Assembly: GCA_013287985.1 (NCBI GenBank)
Contig: JABDCT010000002.1
Span: forward strand, 62,001-126,000
Reading direction: 5' to 3'
Source: Chlamydiota bacterium
GTDB lineage: Bacteria; Chlamydiota; Chlamydiia; Chlamydiales; Rhabdochlamydiaceae
Length of the DNA stretch: 64,000 nt
Shown: positions 25,939 through 34,161 of the stretch, piece after piece
Layout of the letters: each line of letters begins with the position of its first letter
Numbering within the stretch: the first letter of the stretch is position 1
The notes under the pieces: generated by a model
The model's database searches: none
What the model was told of the DNA's origin: nothing
Seen by the model: the letters and a program-made list of their open reading frames with translations, nothing else
Program-made: the position numbers and the translations under genes

Positions 25939-27104
25939 TGTTAGTTGAAGAAGCACAAACCCATTTGCGAAAATTAGGTCTTAGCGGCTGGCTCCTCTAC
26001 GACTTTCAAGGGAGTAATGCGCTAGCTCGGCAGATCCTCGGCAATGAGAATCGCCATCTGACGCGCCGCTTCTTCTACTGGATACCCGCCAAAGGAGAAC
26101 CTGTAAAAATTGTCCATGCGATCGAGCAGGATGCACTAGAGCCCCTGCCGGGCCGGAAAGAGACCTATCTCTCGTGGGAAAGTTTAGAAAGCCTCCTGCG
26201 CCTCATCCTTCAAGGTACCGAGCGCGTGGCGATGGAGTTCGTGCCGCGCTGTGGCATCCCCGCCATCTCCAAGGTCGACGCCGGTACCGTGCAGCTTGTC
26301 GAGAGCTGCGGCCCTACAGTCGTCAGCTCGGCGCCCTTCCTAGCCTATTTTACAGCCGTATGGAGCGAGGAGCAGTGGCAGTCTCATCAGGAGGCAGCTC
26401 GTGCGATTGACCGTGTCATAGAAGCCGCTTGGAAGCATGTAGGTGAAAAGATCGGCAAGATCACCGAGTATGAGTTGCAGCAATGGGTGCTGGCACAGAT
26501 CGAGCAAGAGGGGATGATGACCGATTGGGCGCCGATCTGCGCCGTCAATGCGCATGCAGCCAACCCCCACTACTCTCCCGCTAAAGACAGCGCGCTGATC
26601 AAGCAAGGTGATTTCATTCTGCTCGATCTAGGGTGCAAAAAAAAGGATCCTAATGCCGTCTACGTCGATGTGACGCATATGGCTGTTGCGGCTCCGCAAG
26701 CTACCGCTCGGCAAAAAGAGATTTTTTCTATTGTTAAAGAAGCGCGCGATCAGGCGATTGCTTTCATTCGCGCAAGACTGGCTGCGGGCCAAGAGATCAA
26801 AGGCTACGAAGTGGATCAAGTGTGCCGCGGGGTGATTGCCCAAGCGGGATATGGCCCCTATTTTGTCCACCGCACCGGACACAACATCCATACCACGACG
26901 CATGGACCGGGCACTCATCTCGATAGCCTAGAAACATGGGATGACAGGCCGCTGATCCCGAGGACCTGCTTTTCTGTAGAGCCGGGCATCTATCTACCCG
27001 GCGAATTGGGTGTGAGGTTGGAGTGCGACGTCTATATCACCGAAAAGCGCGAAGCGCTCGTGACGAGCCGTCTACAGGAGGAAATTTACCAGATCAGAAG
27101 CTGA
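25938..27104 (+). CDS. M24 metallopeptidase (Xaa-Pro aminopeptidase-like)
   Basis: A 388-aa M24 family peptidase. The N-terminal creatinase-like domain is followed by the pita-bread core. Metal ligands appear as D in FILLDLG, D in YVDVTH, H in RTGHNIHTTTHG, E in SVEPGIY and E in VRLECDV. The family removes N-terminal residues before proline or acts on short peptides. ATG 25938 forms a TGATG overlap with the HEAT gene stop; an upstream ATG at 25923 is also possible. Its 3' end overlaps a convergent gene by 33 bp. Confidence 0.87.
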   Translation: MLVEEAQTHLRKLGLSGWLLYDFQGSNALARQILGNENRHLTRRFFYWIPAKGEPVKIVHAIEQDALEPLPGRKETYLSWESLESLLRLILQGTERVAMEFVPRCGIPAISKVDAGTVQLVESCGPTVVSSAPFLAYFTAVWSEEQWQSHQEAARAIDRVIEAAWKHVGEKIGKITEYELQQWVLAQIEQEGMMTDWAPICAVNAHAANPHYSPAKDSALIKQGDFILLDLGCKKKDPNAVYVDVTHMAVAAPQATARQKEIFSIVKEARDQAIAFIRARLAAGQEIKGYEVDQVCRGVIAQAGYGPYFVHRTGHNIHTTTHGPGTHLDSLETWDDRPLIPRTCFSVEPGIYLPGELGVRLECDVYITEKREALVTSRLQEEIYQIRS

Positions 27105-27707
27105 AGTATTGAGGACTTGATCTAATTCCAAAGAACTTCCCTTTTGATTTGTAACCTTAAAGCTCTCCTTATCAGAAATGCAGGTACAGCGATTTACAAG
27201 TGAATCTAGCGTCATGGGATGTCCAAGTAGGTAGATGCATTCAGCGAGCTGGAGTTTTTCGTATGCGGCTTGGATTTTCAGGTTAGGCGTTTGGGCATGT
27301 TCGGTCGATAGTTCTGCAAGGACCTGTATGCGTGCCAGAAGAGTAGTGAAAGTCTCTGCTTCAAAACCATAATACACATCTGTTTGACGAGCGCGGTACA
27401 AAGCTACCATCAGATCTTGAGTCACTGGGCCCTGTTGTTTAAGTTCTTCGGTTTTCTTTACAACTCGGTGTGCAAAGTCAGCGGCTTTGTCGTAAGGAGC
27501 AGCCTGATCCCAGAAGTACTTGCCCGGATAGTATGCAATAACAGCTCCAATCGCGAAAGTGAGAACGGATGAGGTAAAGATAAGAACAATTGCTGCAGAG
27601 GAGATAGCAGCAGCTCCTTTCCAGAGAAGAGCCATCTGCTCATTCTGCTGATAATCTGCTTGAGGATTATATGTAACTAATTTATTTAAGTTAACTGTAG
27701 CTGCCAT
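27072..27707 (-). CDS. Inc-like membrane protein A, 211 aa
   Basis: A 211-aa protein with a bilobed hydrophobic stretch (about residues 30-62) made of two closely spaced membrane segments, then a soluble helical tail. That layout is the hallmark of chlamydial inclusion membrane (Inc) proteins, which are type III secreted and inserted in the vacuole membrane; no signal peptide is present, as expected. It shares a conserved block after the membrane region with the next gene (Y-F/L-W-x-x-A...SDFA-RV), so they are tandem paralogues. AAAGGTG precedes the ATG. Inc status is inferred. Confidence 0.6.
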   Translation of the reverse strand: MAATVNLNKLVTYNPQADYQQNEQMALLWKGAAAISSAAIVLIFTSSVLTFAIGAVIAYYPGKYFWDQAAPYDKAADFAHRVVKKTEELKQQGPVTQDLMVALYRARQTDVYYGFEAETFTTLLARIQVLAELSTEHAQTPNLKIQAAYEKLQLAECIYLLGHPMTLDSLVNRCTCISDKESFKVTNQKGSSLELDQVLNTSASDLVNFLL

Positions 27708-27720
27708 AGATCACCTTTAG

Positions 27721-27740
27721 TATAATTTGCGCAAATTATA
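27721..27740. promoter_or_regulatory. Perfect 20-bp palindrome over the Inc-like A promoter
   Basis: TATAATTTGC and GCAAATTATA are exact reverse complements. Read on the minus strand, the first six bases are a -10 box (TATAAT) with TTTAAC 17 bp upstream, and the ATG of the 27707 gene is 13 bp beyond the palindrome. It is a candidate operator or RNA hairpin overlapping the transcription start. Confidence 0.5.
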
Positions 27741-27771
27741 TACAAAGGCGATCTATAGTTAAAGGAGTAAA

Positions 27772-28656
27772 TTATTCAAAAAGTTCTTTGGAAAGTCTGT
27801 TAAGATCCTTTTGAGCAATAATTCCTTCAATTGAGAATTTCAATTTACCTTTTTCTGCAAGTGTAAAGGCCGACTTATCTCCTCGTCCTTTGGCTTCTAA
27901 GCGCAGATCAGGCGGAATGTAGGAATAGATGGTGCAAAGCTCTTTTATATCTTTTTGCATGTCAGGGCGTTTGAGAAGGAAGAGACAGAAAGCTACATGC
28001 ATCTTATTTATAGCGGCCATCTGTTTATTTCGCAGAACACCTAAGTCGTGCTGTTGAACAGCTTGATATTGAGCAGCTGAGTTATCACCGGGTTTAATGG
28101 TCAGGATGCTGCGATGCTTTTTCACCTCTACATCCACCTTTTCATCATTAATGGGCGCTTGAATTTTTTCCTTGTCGGCCGCAGCATTCATATGAGCCGT
28201 ATAATCTTCATGATAGGTCATGGCGCGTGCTACAATTGCTTTGATCTGCTCCCCTTTATTTTTTAGGGTGGGATTCACAAAATCCATTGTGATAGTTAGC
28301 TTGTTTAGGGCGTCTTCTGGAGTTTTGTAGCTCTGAATTTTTTCATTTACGCGGCTCGCAAAGTCGGACTGAATGGCGCATTCGGCACCTCTATTCCATA
28401 GGTATTCCACCACCTTACTAGAGGTAGGCAGTCCCATAAAGAGGACGAGTGTTGTGATAATAGGAAGAGTCGTGAAAGCAGCGTCTGCGCTAAGCATGAT
28501 CGTGGCGAATGTGGCAAAGGCGATAAATGCGAGTGCGGCGACTACAGCAGCCGTTTTCCAAGCAATTTCCCACGCTTTATTGGTCCAGCTTTCGTTTGAG
28601 GCATCATATTGGAAGTAACTATGTAATGGATTATTTAATTCAGTAGTTGCGGACAT
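27772..28656 (-). CDS. Inc-like membrane protein B, 294 aa
   Basis: A 294-aa protein with two adjacent hydrophobic segments (about residues 33-78), no signal peptide, and a long cytosolic-type helical region. Tandem paralogue of the gene at 27072. The layout fits an inclusion membrane protein: an N-terminal ~30 residues rich in polar amino acids for type III secretion, a bilobed membrane hairpin and a host-facing tail. GGGAG precedes the ATG. The host target cannot be named. Confidence 0.6.
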   Translation of the reverse strand: MSATTELNNPLHSYFQYDASNESWTNKAWEIAWKTAAVVAALAFIAFATFATIMLSADAAFTTLPIITTLVLFMGLPTSSKVVEYLWNRGAECAIQSDFASRVNEKIQSYKTPEDALNKLTITMDFVNPTLKNKGEQIKAIVARAMTYHEDYTAHMNAAADKEKIQAPINDEKVDVEVKKHRSILTIKPGDNSAAQYQAVQQHDLGVLRNKQMAAINKMHVAFCLFLLKRPDMQKDIKELCTIYSYIPPDLRLEAKGRGDKSAFTLAEKGKLKFSIEGIIAQKDLNRLSKELFE

Positions 28657-28681
28657 ATAATCTCCCTTTTGGGGGTATATT

Positions 28682-29113
28682 TTACGTCATTGATGATAAA
28701 AATGAAAGAGCCTCTTTCTGCATGCGTAAGTAGATCTGCGCAAGGCCGTTGGAGCGAGCGGGGGAGAGACTGGCGTAAATGCCGAGCTCATTCAAAAAAG
28801 TAGGTGGGCATTTAAAGAGCGCTTCCGGCGGTTGACCACTATATATTTGAATCAGGAGCGCGACGAGACCGGCAGAGATAAGGGCCTCTGAGGCAGCCTC
28901 AAAGTAGATCAAGCCATCCTTTATATAGGTGTGTAAAAAGACCTGGCTCTGGCAGCCGGAAACGAGGTTCTCTTCGGTTTTGTAGCGCGGATCGAGGGGA
29001 GGAAGCGCTTTACCGAGCTCGATTAACTTAAAATAGCGCTCTTCGCTCGTTTGACACGATGTAAAAAGTTCCTTGATTTTCTGCTGTTTCTCAAGACAAG
29101 AAGTAAAATCCAT
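28682..29113 (-). CDS. sufE: SufE-type sulfur acceptor
   Basis: A 143-aa SufE protein that takes persulfide sulfur from the cysteine desulfurase SufS and hands it to the SufBCD scaffold for iron-sulfur cluster assembly. The VSGCQSQVFL motif holds the acceptor cysteine C54, and LPPLDPRYKTEENLVSG precedes it as in the family. Length matches. No other suf genes are in the window. Divergent from infA, with the family A palindrome in between. Confidence 0.88.
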   Translation of the reverse strand: MDFTSCLEKQQKIKELFTSCQTSEERYFKLIELGKALPPLDPRYKTEENLVSGCQSQVFLHTYIKDGLIYFEAASEALISAGLVALLIQIYSGQPPEALFKCPPTFLNELGIYASLSPARSNGLAQIYLRMQKEALSFLSSMT

Positions 29114-29142
29114 CCACTCAGTTTACGACAACAGAGAGTATT

Positions 29143-29248
29143 GAACCTATCTCAATAATATCTTTCGTCGATTTTCTGGTTCTTTTGAGCCGATTTTCGA
29201 CCCAAATAATCCAGAAAATCGACTGAAATTTATTATTGAGACAGGTTC
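29143..29248. repeat. 106-bp imperfect palindrome, dispersed repeat family A (copy 2)
   Basis: The arms GAACCT...CTCAATAATA and TATTATTGAG...AGGTTC pair, with inner GTCGATTTTCTGG/CCAGAAAATCGAC pairing. The core GTCGATTTTCTGGTTCTTTT plus GAGCC is identical to that in 1125-1290; outer arms differ. It lies between sufE and infA, directly upstream of the infA promoter. Confidence 0.75.
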
Positions 29249-29252
29249 CTTG

Positions 29253-29281
29253 TTGACATTAATTAGCTAAAAAGGTGTTAT
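29253..29281 (+). promoter_or_regulatory. Promoter of infA
   Basis: A perfect -35 box TTGACA (29253-29258), a 17-bp spacer and TGTTAT (29276-29281, 4 of 6 to TATAAT). The start would be near 29288, giving a leader of about 45 nt to infA. It probably drives infA, the tRNA and part of tuf. Confidence 0.5.
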
Positions 29282-29332
29282 GGAGCTGTTTTTTGTCGTA
29301 AGCGCTTAATTTCTTGGCTGATAAAACGAGAT

Positions 29333-29551
29333 ATGCCCAAAGAAGATACAATAAAGATTGATGGTACTATAGAGGAGCTTCTGCCTAACATGACCTTTCG
29401 CGTCGTGTTGCAAAATGGCATGAAGGTTCACGCGCATCTGTGTGGAAAGATGCGTATGCGCAATATCCGCGTTCTAGTAGGAGACACTGTTACCGTAGAA
29501 ATGTCGCCTTATGATTTGACAAAAGCGCGTATTGTATACCGCCAGAGATAG
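29333..29551 (+). CDS. infA: Translation initiation factor IF-1
   Basis: A 72-aa S1-like OB-fold protein of exactly the usual IF-1 length. [19 protein letters not shown] and [21 protein letters not shown] are the family blocks. It binds the A site of the 30S subunit during initiation. The order infA, tRNA-Thr, tuf is the chlamydial one. The ribosome site is weak (ACGAGAT). Confidence 0.96.
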   Translation: MPKEDTIKIDGTIEELLPNMTFRVVLQNGMKVHAHLCGKMRMRNIRVLVGDTVTVEMSPYDLTKARIVYRQR

Positions 29552-29645
29552 ACAAAAATTAAAATAAATTAGGTCCCAGAGCAAAATCATTGATTTTTTT
29601 GAGGCTAAAGCGTAAGCTAAGTGGCTTTAACCTAAATAGGTGTGA

Positions 29646-29717
29646 GCCCAAATAGCTCAGTGGTAGAGCACTTGCATGGTAAGCAAAAGGTCGTAGGTTC
29701 AATTCCTATTTTGGGCA
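29646..29717 (+). tRNA. tRNA-Thr (GGT)
   Basis: Acceptor GCCCAAA/TTTGGGC, D-arm GCTC/GAGC, anticodon loop ATGGTAA with GGT at 34-36, T-arm loop GTTCAAT, discriminator A. CCA is not encoded. It sits between infA and tuf, as in other Chlamydiae. Confidence 0.95.
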
Positions 29718-29755
29718 GATAAAGACGTTAAATATAGACGAATCGGAGGATTAGA

Positions 29756-30940
29756 ATGGCAAAAGAAGCTTTTCAGAGAACTAAACCGCACGTAAACATC
29801 GGAACGATTGGCCACGTTGACCACGGTAAAACATCGCTCACCGCTGCAATTACAAAAGTTCTTGCAAAGAAGGGAAGCGCGAAATACCGCGACTATTCCT
29901 CTATTGACAATACACCTGAAGAAAAAGCGCGTGGTATTACCATTAACGCTTCCCACGTAGAATACGAAACAGACAAGAGACACTACGCTCACGTCGACTG
30001 CCCAGGCCACGCCGACTACGTCAAAAACATGATCACCGGTGCTGCCCAAATGGACGGCGCGATTCTCGTGGTAGCTGCAACTGATGGTGCGATGCCTCAA
30101 ACACGCGAACACATCCTCCTTGCCCACCAAGTAGGCGTTCCTGCGATTGTTGTCTTCCTGAACAAGATGGACATGATCGGCAAGGGTGATGAAGAACTCG
30201 TTGAACTCGTTGAAATGGAGCTCACAGAGCTTCTCGAGTCAAAAGGCTACAAAAATGTTCCTATTATCCGTGGATCTGCTCTGAAAGCCCTCGAAGGCGA
30301 TGCAGAATATGAAGCAAAAATCGTCGAACTGATGAATGTCGTCGACGAGAAGATCCCGACACCTGTTCGTGATATGGATAAACCCTTCCTCATGCCTGTG
30401 GAAGACGTCTTCTCGATCTCTGGTCGCGGTACAGTGGCTACAGGTCGTGTTGAGCGCGGTATTGTCCGTGTTAACGATAAGCTCCAACTCATTGGCCTGC
30501 GCGATACACGTGAAACGGTTGCGATCGGTCTTGAGATGTTCAATAAGCTTCTCGATGAAGCCCGTGCTGGTGAAAACGTAGGTATTCTGCTCCGCGGTGT
30601 TGAGAAAGGCGATATCGAGCGCGGAATGGTTCTTGCAGCGCCTGGCTCATGCAAAGCGCACAAGAAGTTCCAAGGAACCGTATACGTTCTGACAAAAGAA
30701 GAGGGTGGCCGTCATAAGCCCTTCTTCACTGGCTACCGCCCACAATTCTACTTCCGTACAACAGACGTGACTGGAACAGTTACTCTGCCTGCAGGAACAG
30801 AGATGGTGATGCCTGGCGATAACCTCGAAATCACGGGCGAGCTACTCGTTCCAGTTGCGATGGATGAGGGAATGCGCTTTGCGATCCGCGAAGGCGGCCG
30901 CACAATTGGCGCTGGTACTGTTACTAAGATTCTACAGTAA
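29756..30940 (+). CDS. tuf: Elongation factor Tu
   Basis: A 394-aa GTPase that delivers aminoacyl-tRNA to the ribosome. G-motifs: GHVDHGKT (19-26), DCPGHADY (81-88) and NKMD (136-139). Domains 2 and 3 follow and end in [18 protein letters not shown]. Full length. A strong GGAGG site precedes the ATG. The codon choice looks optimised (many -C-ending codons), as expected for a highly expressed gene. Flanked by tRNA-Thr and tRNA-Trp. Confidence 0.98.
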   Translation: MAKEAFQRTKPHVNIGTIGHVDHGKTSLTAAITKVLAKKGSAKYRDYSSIDNTPEEKARGITINASHVEYETDKRHYAHVDCPGHADYVKNMITGAAQMDGAILVVAATDGAMPQTREHILLAHQVGVPAIVVFLNKMDMIGKGDEELVELVEMELTELLESKGYKNVPIIRGSALKALEGDAEYEAKIVELMNVVDEKIPTPVRDMDKPFLMPVEDVFSISGRGTVATGRVERGIVRVNDKLQLIGLRDTRETVAIGLEMFNKLLDEARAGENVGILLRGVEKGDIERGMVLAAPGSCKAHKKFQGTVYVLTKEEGGRHKPFFTGYRPQFYFRTTDVTGTVTLPAGTEMVMPGDNLEITGELLVPVAMDEGMRFAIREGGRTIGAGTVTKILQ

Positions 30941-30954
30941 GTAGAAGGAGATTT

Positions 30955-30983
30955 AGCCTCGCTTGAAAAAGTGAGGCTGTTTT
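30955..30983 (+). terminator. Hairpin between tuf and tRNA-Trp
   Basis: AGCCTCGCTT and AAGTGAGGCT form a stem of about 10 bp with one mismatch, followed by GTTTT. The tRNA-Trp acceptor begins at the next base, so this may work as a partial terminator or as a processing signal between tuf and the tRNA. Confidence 0.55.
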
Positions 30984-31056
30984 GGGTGTGTAGCTCAGCT
31001 GGTAGAGCAGCGATCTCCAAAGTCGCCGGTCGGGGGTTCGAATCCCTCCGCACTCG
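30984..31056 (+). tRNA. tRNA-Trp (CCA)
   Basis: Acceptor GGGTGTG/CGCACTC with two G-U pairs, D-arm GCTC/GAGC, anticodon loop CTCCAAA giving CCA, T-loop GTTCGAAT, discriminator G as usual for Trp. Lies between tuf and secE, as in Chlamydia. Confidence 0.95.
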
Positions 31057-31087
31057 ATAGATGGTAGGTCCTCTTTAGGAGAAGTTT

Positions 31088-31345
31088 ATGAGTCGGACGA
31101 TGGAAGCGAATTTGAAAAAATCTGGGCTACAGACTGACAAAAAGAGAGCCATATTTGGATTTATAGGGGAGCTCAAAGAAGAGCTCAAGAAAGTGTCCTG
31201 GACGACCAAACAGGAACTTCTCTTTTGTACCAAGGTGGTGCTCCTGTCGACCCTATTTTTTGGTCTCGGGATCTACGCTGTGGATCTGTTGATCAAGGGA
31301 GTGCTTGAAGGTTTTAAACTCTCCCTGAACTTTATTTTTGGATAG
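31088..31345 (+). CDS. secE: Preprotein translocase subunit SecE
   Basis: An 85-aa single-span SecE, a part of the SecYEG channel. The FIGELKEELKKVSWTTKQELL amphipathic block is followed by one membrane helix (TKVVLLSTLFFGLGIYAVDLLIKG). Directly upstream of nusG, as in almost all bacteria. AGGAGAAG precedes the ATG. Confidence 0.93.
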   Translation: MSRTMEANLKKSGLQTDKKRAIFGFIGELKEELKKVSWTTKQELLFCTKVVLLSTLFFGLGIYAVDLLIKGVLEGFKLSLNFIFG

Positions 31346-31364
31346 GAGCTAATAAGGCTTAAGC

Positions 31365-31913
31365 ATGCATAAGTGGTACGTCGTACAAGTCGTTTCAGGC
31401 CAGGAAAAGAAGGTCAAAAAGGCTCTCGAGGAAAATCGAGAAGCTAAAGGCATGATTGGACTGGTAGAAGAGATCCTCGTTCCCTCTGAGTATGTTGCAG
31501 AAGTGAAGTCGGGACAGCAGCGCATTAGTGAAAAGCGCTTATGGCCCGGCTATATCATGGTCAAGATGCAACTGACCGATGATTCATGGATGTATATCAA
31601 GGATACCAATGGTGTTCTTGGCTTTTTGGGCGGTGAAAAACCCGTGCCATTGAGTCCAAGTGAAATTGAAGAGATCATATCTGAGCTCGAAGGCAAAAAA
31701 GGCGGAGTTGTCCATAAACACAAAATCAATGTGGGCGACCGCGTCAAAATCACCGATGGAGTGTTTGTGAACTTCATCGGCAATGTAATAGAAGTTTTCC
31801 ACGAAAAGGGACGCCTCTCTGTAATGGTTTCCATCTTTGGACGCGAAACGCGAGTTGATGATCTAGAGTTCTGGCAAGTCGAACAGGTCCCCGCTGGGTC
31901 AGAAGTTAGCTAA
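31365..31913 (+). CDS. nusG: Transcription elongation/termination factor NusG
   Basis: A 182-aa NusG. The N-terminal NGN domain (HKWYVVQVVSGQEKKVKKAL, RLWPGYIMVKMQL) binds RNA polymerase. The C-terminal KOW domain (INVGDRVKITDGVFVNFIGN) contacts Rho or ribosomal S10. Full length. It precedes rplK by 16 bp. Confidence 0.96.
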   Translation: MHKWYVVQVVSGQEKKVKKALEENREAKGMIGLVEEILVPSEYVAEVKSGQQRISEKRLWPGYIMVKMQLTDDSWMYIKDTNGVLGFLGGEKPVPLSPSEIEEIISELEGKKGGVVHKHKINVGDRVKITDGVFVNFIGNVIEVFHEKGRLSVMVSIFGRETRVDDLEFWQVEQVPAGSEVS

Positions 31914-31929
31914 CAAGGAATAGTGAAAA

Positions 31930-32355
31930 ATGGCGAAAAAGCTTGTTAAACAGATCAAATTGCAAATTCCCGCAGGGAAGGCTAACCCAGCTCCTCCAAT
32001 TGGACCGGCTCTGGGTGCTGCGCAAGTCAACATCATGGCTTTTTGCAAAGAATTTAACGCAAAGACGCAGGCTCAGGCAGGAGATATACTTCCTGTCGTG
32101 ATCTCCGTCTTTTCGGATAAATCGTTTACCTTTATTACCAAACAGCCTCCTGTCTCTCAAATGATTCTGAAGGCGGTTGGAGTTGAATCGGGCTCGGGAG
32201 TGCCTAATCGCAATAAAGTCGGCAAACTGACAATGGAACAAGTGCGCGACATTGCAAAGAAAAAAGCTCCTGATTTGCGAGTAAATTCAGAAGACGCAGC
32301 ACTGCGCCTAGTGATGGGTACAGCGCGTTCTATGGGTGTAGATATTGAGGCATAG
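31930..32355 (+). CDS. rplK: 50S ribosomal protein L11
   Basis: A 141-aa L11. The [17 protein letters not shown] proline-rich hinge and the C-terminal rRNA-binding part ([17 protein letters not shown]) are intact. It forms the GTPase-associated centre with 23S rRNA. AAGGAA precedes the ATG; the rplA start is 2 bp after the stop. Confidence 0.97.
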   Translation: MAKKLVKQIKLQIPAGKANPAPPIGPALGAAQVNIMAFCKEFNAKTQAQAGDILPVVISVFSDKSFTFITKQPPVSQMILKAVGVESGSGVPNRNKVGKLTMEQVRDIAKKKAPDLRVNSEDAALRLVMGTARSMGVDIEA

Positions 32356-32357
32356 AC

Positions 32358-33062
32358 ATGGCGCATAGAAGTAAAAGAATACGTGAAATAGAAAAAATGG
32401 TGGACCGCGAAAAGCTATATACGCTGGATGAAGCGATAGAGCTTTTAAAGAAGTGTCCTCCAGTGAAATTCGATCAGTCGATTGAATTGGCACTTAAAAC
32501 GGGCGTCGACTTGAAAAAGTCGGACCAGCAAGTGCGAGGCACAGTTCCCCTTCCGCACGGAACGGGAAAAAATGTGGTCGTGCTTGTTTTCGCACGCGGC
32601 GAGAAAGTCAAAGAAGCGTTAGCAGCTGGTGCTGACTTCGCCGGAGCTGACGAACTATTCGAAAAAGTGAATGGTGGTTGGACAGACTTTAGCGCGGTTG
32701 TAGCGACACCCGATATGATGCGCGACGTCGGTAAGCTCGGTAAGGTTTTAGGTCCACGCGGCCTGATGCCTACGCCAAAAGCGGGTACCGTGACAAACGA
32801 CATCGTAAAAGCGATTAAAGAGCTGAAAGCGGGTAAAGTTGAGTTTAAAAATGACAAGAGCGGCGTGATCAATAACATGGTCGGCAAGCTTTCATTTGAA
32901 AAACAGCAGCTGCTCGAGAACATTCAAGCTCTTGTTGGTGCGGTTGCTCGTGCAAAACCATCGACTGCAAAAGGTCAATTTATTCAATCCCTGGCACTGG
33001 CGTCTACAATGGGCCCTGGCCTCAGGATCGATTTAAGCTCAATACCAGAGATAGGGGCATAG
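32358..33062 (+). CDS. rplA: 50S ribosomal protein L1
   Basis: A 234-aa L1 of the L1 stalk. LRKTGVD-type and [11 protein letters not shown] blocks and the [15 protein letters not shown] signature are present. In many bacteria L1 represses its own operon by binding the leader RNA; a matching site is not evident here. Full length, in the conserved L11-L1-L10-L7/L12 order. Confidence 0.97.
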   Translation: MAHRSKRIREIEKMVDREKLYTLDEAIELLKKCPPVKFDQSIELALKTGVDLKKSDQQVRGTVPLPHGTGKNVVVLVFARGEKVKEALAAGADFAGADELFEKVNGGWTDFSAVVATPDMMRDVGKLGKVLGPRGLMPTPKAGTVTNDIVKAIKELKAGKVEFKNDKSGVINNMVGKLSFEKQQLLENIQALVGAVARAKPSTAKGQFIQSLALASTMGPGLRIDLSSIPEIGA

Positions 33063-33068
33063 TGAACC

Positions 33069-33584
33069 ATGCGCGCTGAAAAGCAATTACTATTGGACGA
33101 AATTAAAGATAAAGTGGGTCAGGCAAAAGCGCTTGTAGTCACACGCTACAAGGGATTAAACCCCAACATGGCTTCCGATTTCCGCACCCTTTTGGCAAAA
33201 AATGGCGGCGGATTCACCGTGATGCGCAAACGCATGCTGATTAAAGCCGTAGAAGGCAAGGGCGCTCAGTTAGATCGCGCTGCTCTCGAAGGCCATATCG
33301 GTGTGGTATTTGCTTATGATGATCCAATTACAACGACAAAAGCCGTTTTTCAATTCAGCAAAGAAAATGAGAACGTTTTTGAAGTCCTCGGTGGACAATT
33401 CGAAGGGCAGCTCTATTCTGCTCAAGATGTGAAAACCCTATCAGAGCTTCCATCTAAAGATGAGATGAGAGCTCAGCTGCTCGGCCTGTTTGAAGCCCCA
33501 ATGGCCCAAACCCTTGCAGTAATGGAATCTCTACTGACAAGCGTAATCTACTGCTTAGAAAATAAGAGCCAGGAAAATAACTAA
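33069..33584 (+). CDS. rplJ: 50S ribosomal protein L10
   Basis: A 171-aa L10, the base of the L7/L12 stalk. MRAEKQLLLDEIKDKVGQAK and VVTRYKGLNPNMASDFR fit the family N-terminus. The long L10 leader of E. coli is absent: only 6 bp separate rplA and rplJ, so an L10-binding attenuator cannot be there. The C-terminal helix binds L7/L12 dimers. Confidence 0.96.
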   Translation: MRAEKQLLLDEIKDKVGQAKALVVTRYKGLNPNMASDFRTLLAKNGGGFTVMRKRMLIKAVEGKGAQLDRAALEGHIGVVFAYDDPITTTKAVFQFSKENENVFEVLGGQFEGQLYSAQDVKTLSELPSKDEMRAQLLGLFEAPMAQTLAVMESLLTSVIYCLENKSQENN

Positions 33585-33610
33585 ATTTAACTTTAACGTG
33601 AGGTAATGAC

Positions 33611-34015
33611 GTGAGTACCCAAGAACAACAGATTGAACATTTAGTCCAAGAATTAAGCAAGCTGAGCGTGCTAGAAATGTCAAAGCTCAAGACTGCTCTG
33701 GAAGATAAGTGGGGAGTCAAAGCCGCTGCTGCTGCGCCCATGATGATGGCTGCTGCACCTGCAGCAGGCGGAGCTGCCGCAGAATCGAAAGAGTCAACTG
33801 AGTTTAAAGTGACTCTGGCAGAAGCTCCTTCTGATAAGCGCATCGGTATCATTAAAGTGATCCGCGAGCTGACCGGACTGGGCCTGAAAGAAGCGAAAGA
33901 CCTCGTAGAAGGCGCGCCAAAAGTGATTAAAGAAACAGCACCTAAAGCAGAAGCGGATTCTATCGCGAAGAAGATCGCTGAAGCGGGTGGCAAAGTCACT
34001 CTTGCAGGACTCTAA
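33611..34015 (+). CDS. rplL: 50S ribosomal protein L7/L12
   Basis: A 134-aa L7/L12 starting with GTG and a GTGAGG site upstream. N-terminal dimer domain, Ala-rich flexible hinge ([20 protein letters not shown]) and C-terminal factor-binding domain ([23 protein letters not shown]). Full length; slightly longer hinge than E. coli. Confidence 0.97.
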   Translation: MSTQEQQIEHLVQELSKLSVLEMSKLKTALEDKWGVKAAAAAPMMMAAAPAAGGAAAESKESTEFKVTLAEAPSDKRIGIIKVIRELTGLGLKEAKDLVEGAPKVIKETAPKAEADSIAKKIAEAGGKVTLAGL

Positions 34016-34039
34016 GAGTAAGTCCTTAAGCTAGTTATC

Positions 34040-34071
34040 GAGCAGAAGACTCCCGAAGGAGCCTTCTGCTC
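34040..34071 (+). terminator. Strong hairpin between rplL and rpoB
   Basis: GAGCAGAAG pairs perfectly with CTTCTGCTC, with an inner CTCC/GGAG pair, but no T-run follows. It is probably an attenuator or an RNase processing site that separates ribosomal-protein and polymerase mRNA levels. Two smaller hairpins follow at 34094-34125. Confidence 0.5.
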
Positions 34072-34093
34072 ATTCGCATTTATTTCAGTTGTT

Positions 34094-34125
34094 GGCAAAG
34101 TAGTTTGCCGGTGATGCGACTCACC
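34094..34125 (+). promoter_or_regulatory. Tandem small hairpins in the rpoB leader
   Basis: GGCAAA/TTTGCC (34094-34109) and GGTGA/TCACC (34110-34125) are adjacent stem-loops in the 146-bp rplL-rpoB gap. An A-rich stretch and an AGGAG ribosome site for rpoB follow. Possible RNA control of rpoBC; there is no direct evidence of the mechanism. Confidence 0.35.
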
Positions 34126-34161
34126 ATAAAAAAAGTCGTTTAAACTACAGGAGCTGTCTCA

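Noticed and set aside
33063-33068. L10 leader regulating rplJL
   Set aside because: Only 6 bp separate rplA and rplJ, too short for the known L10-L7/L12 binding leader.
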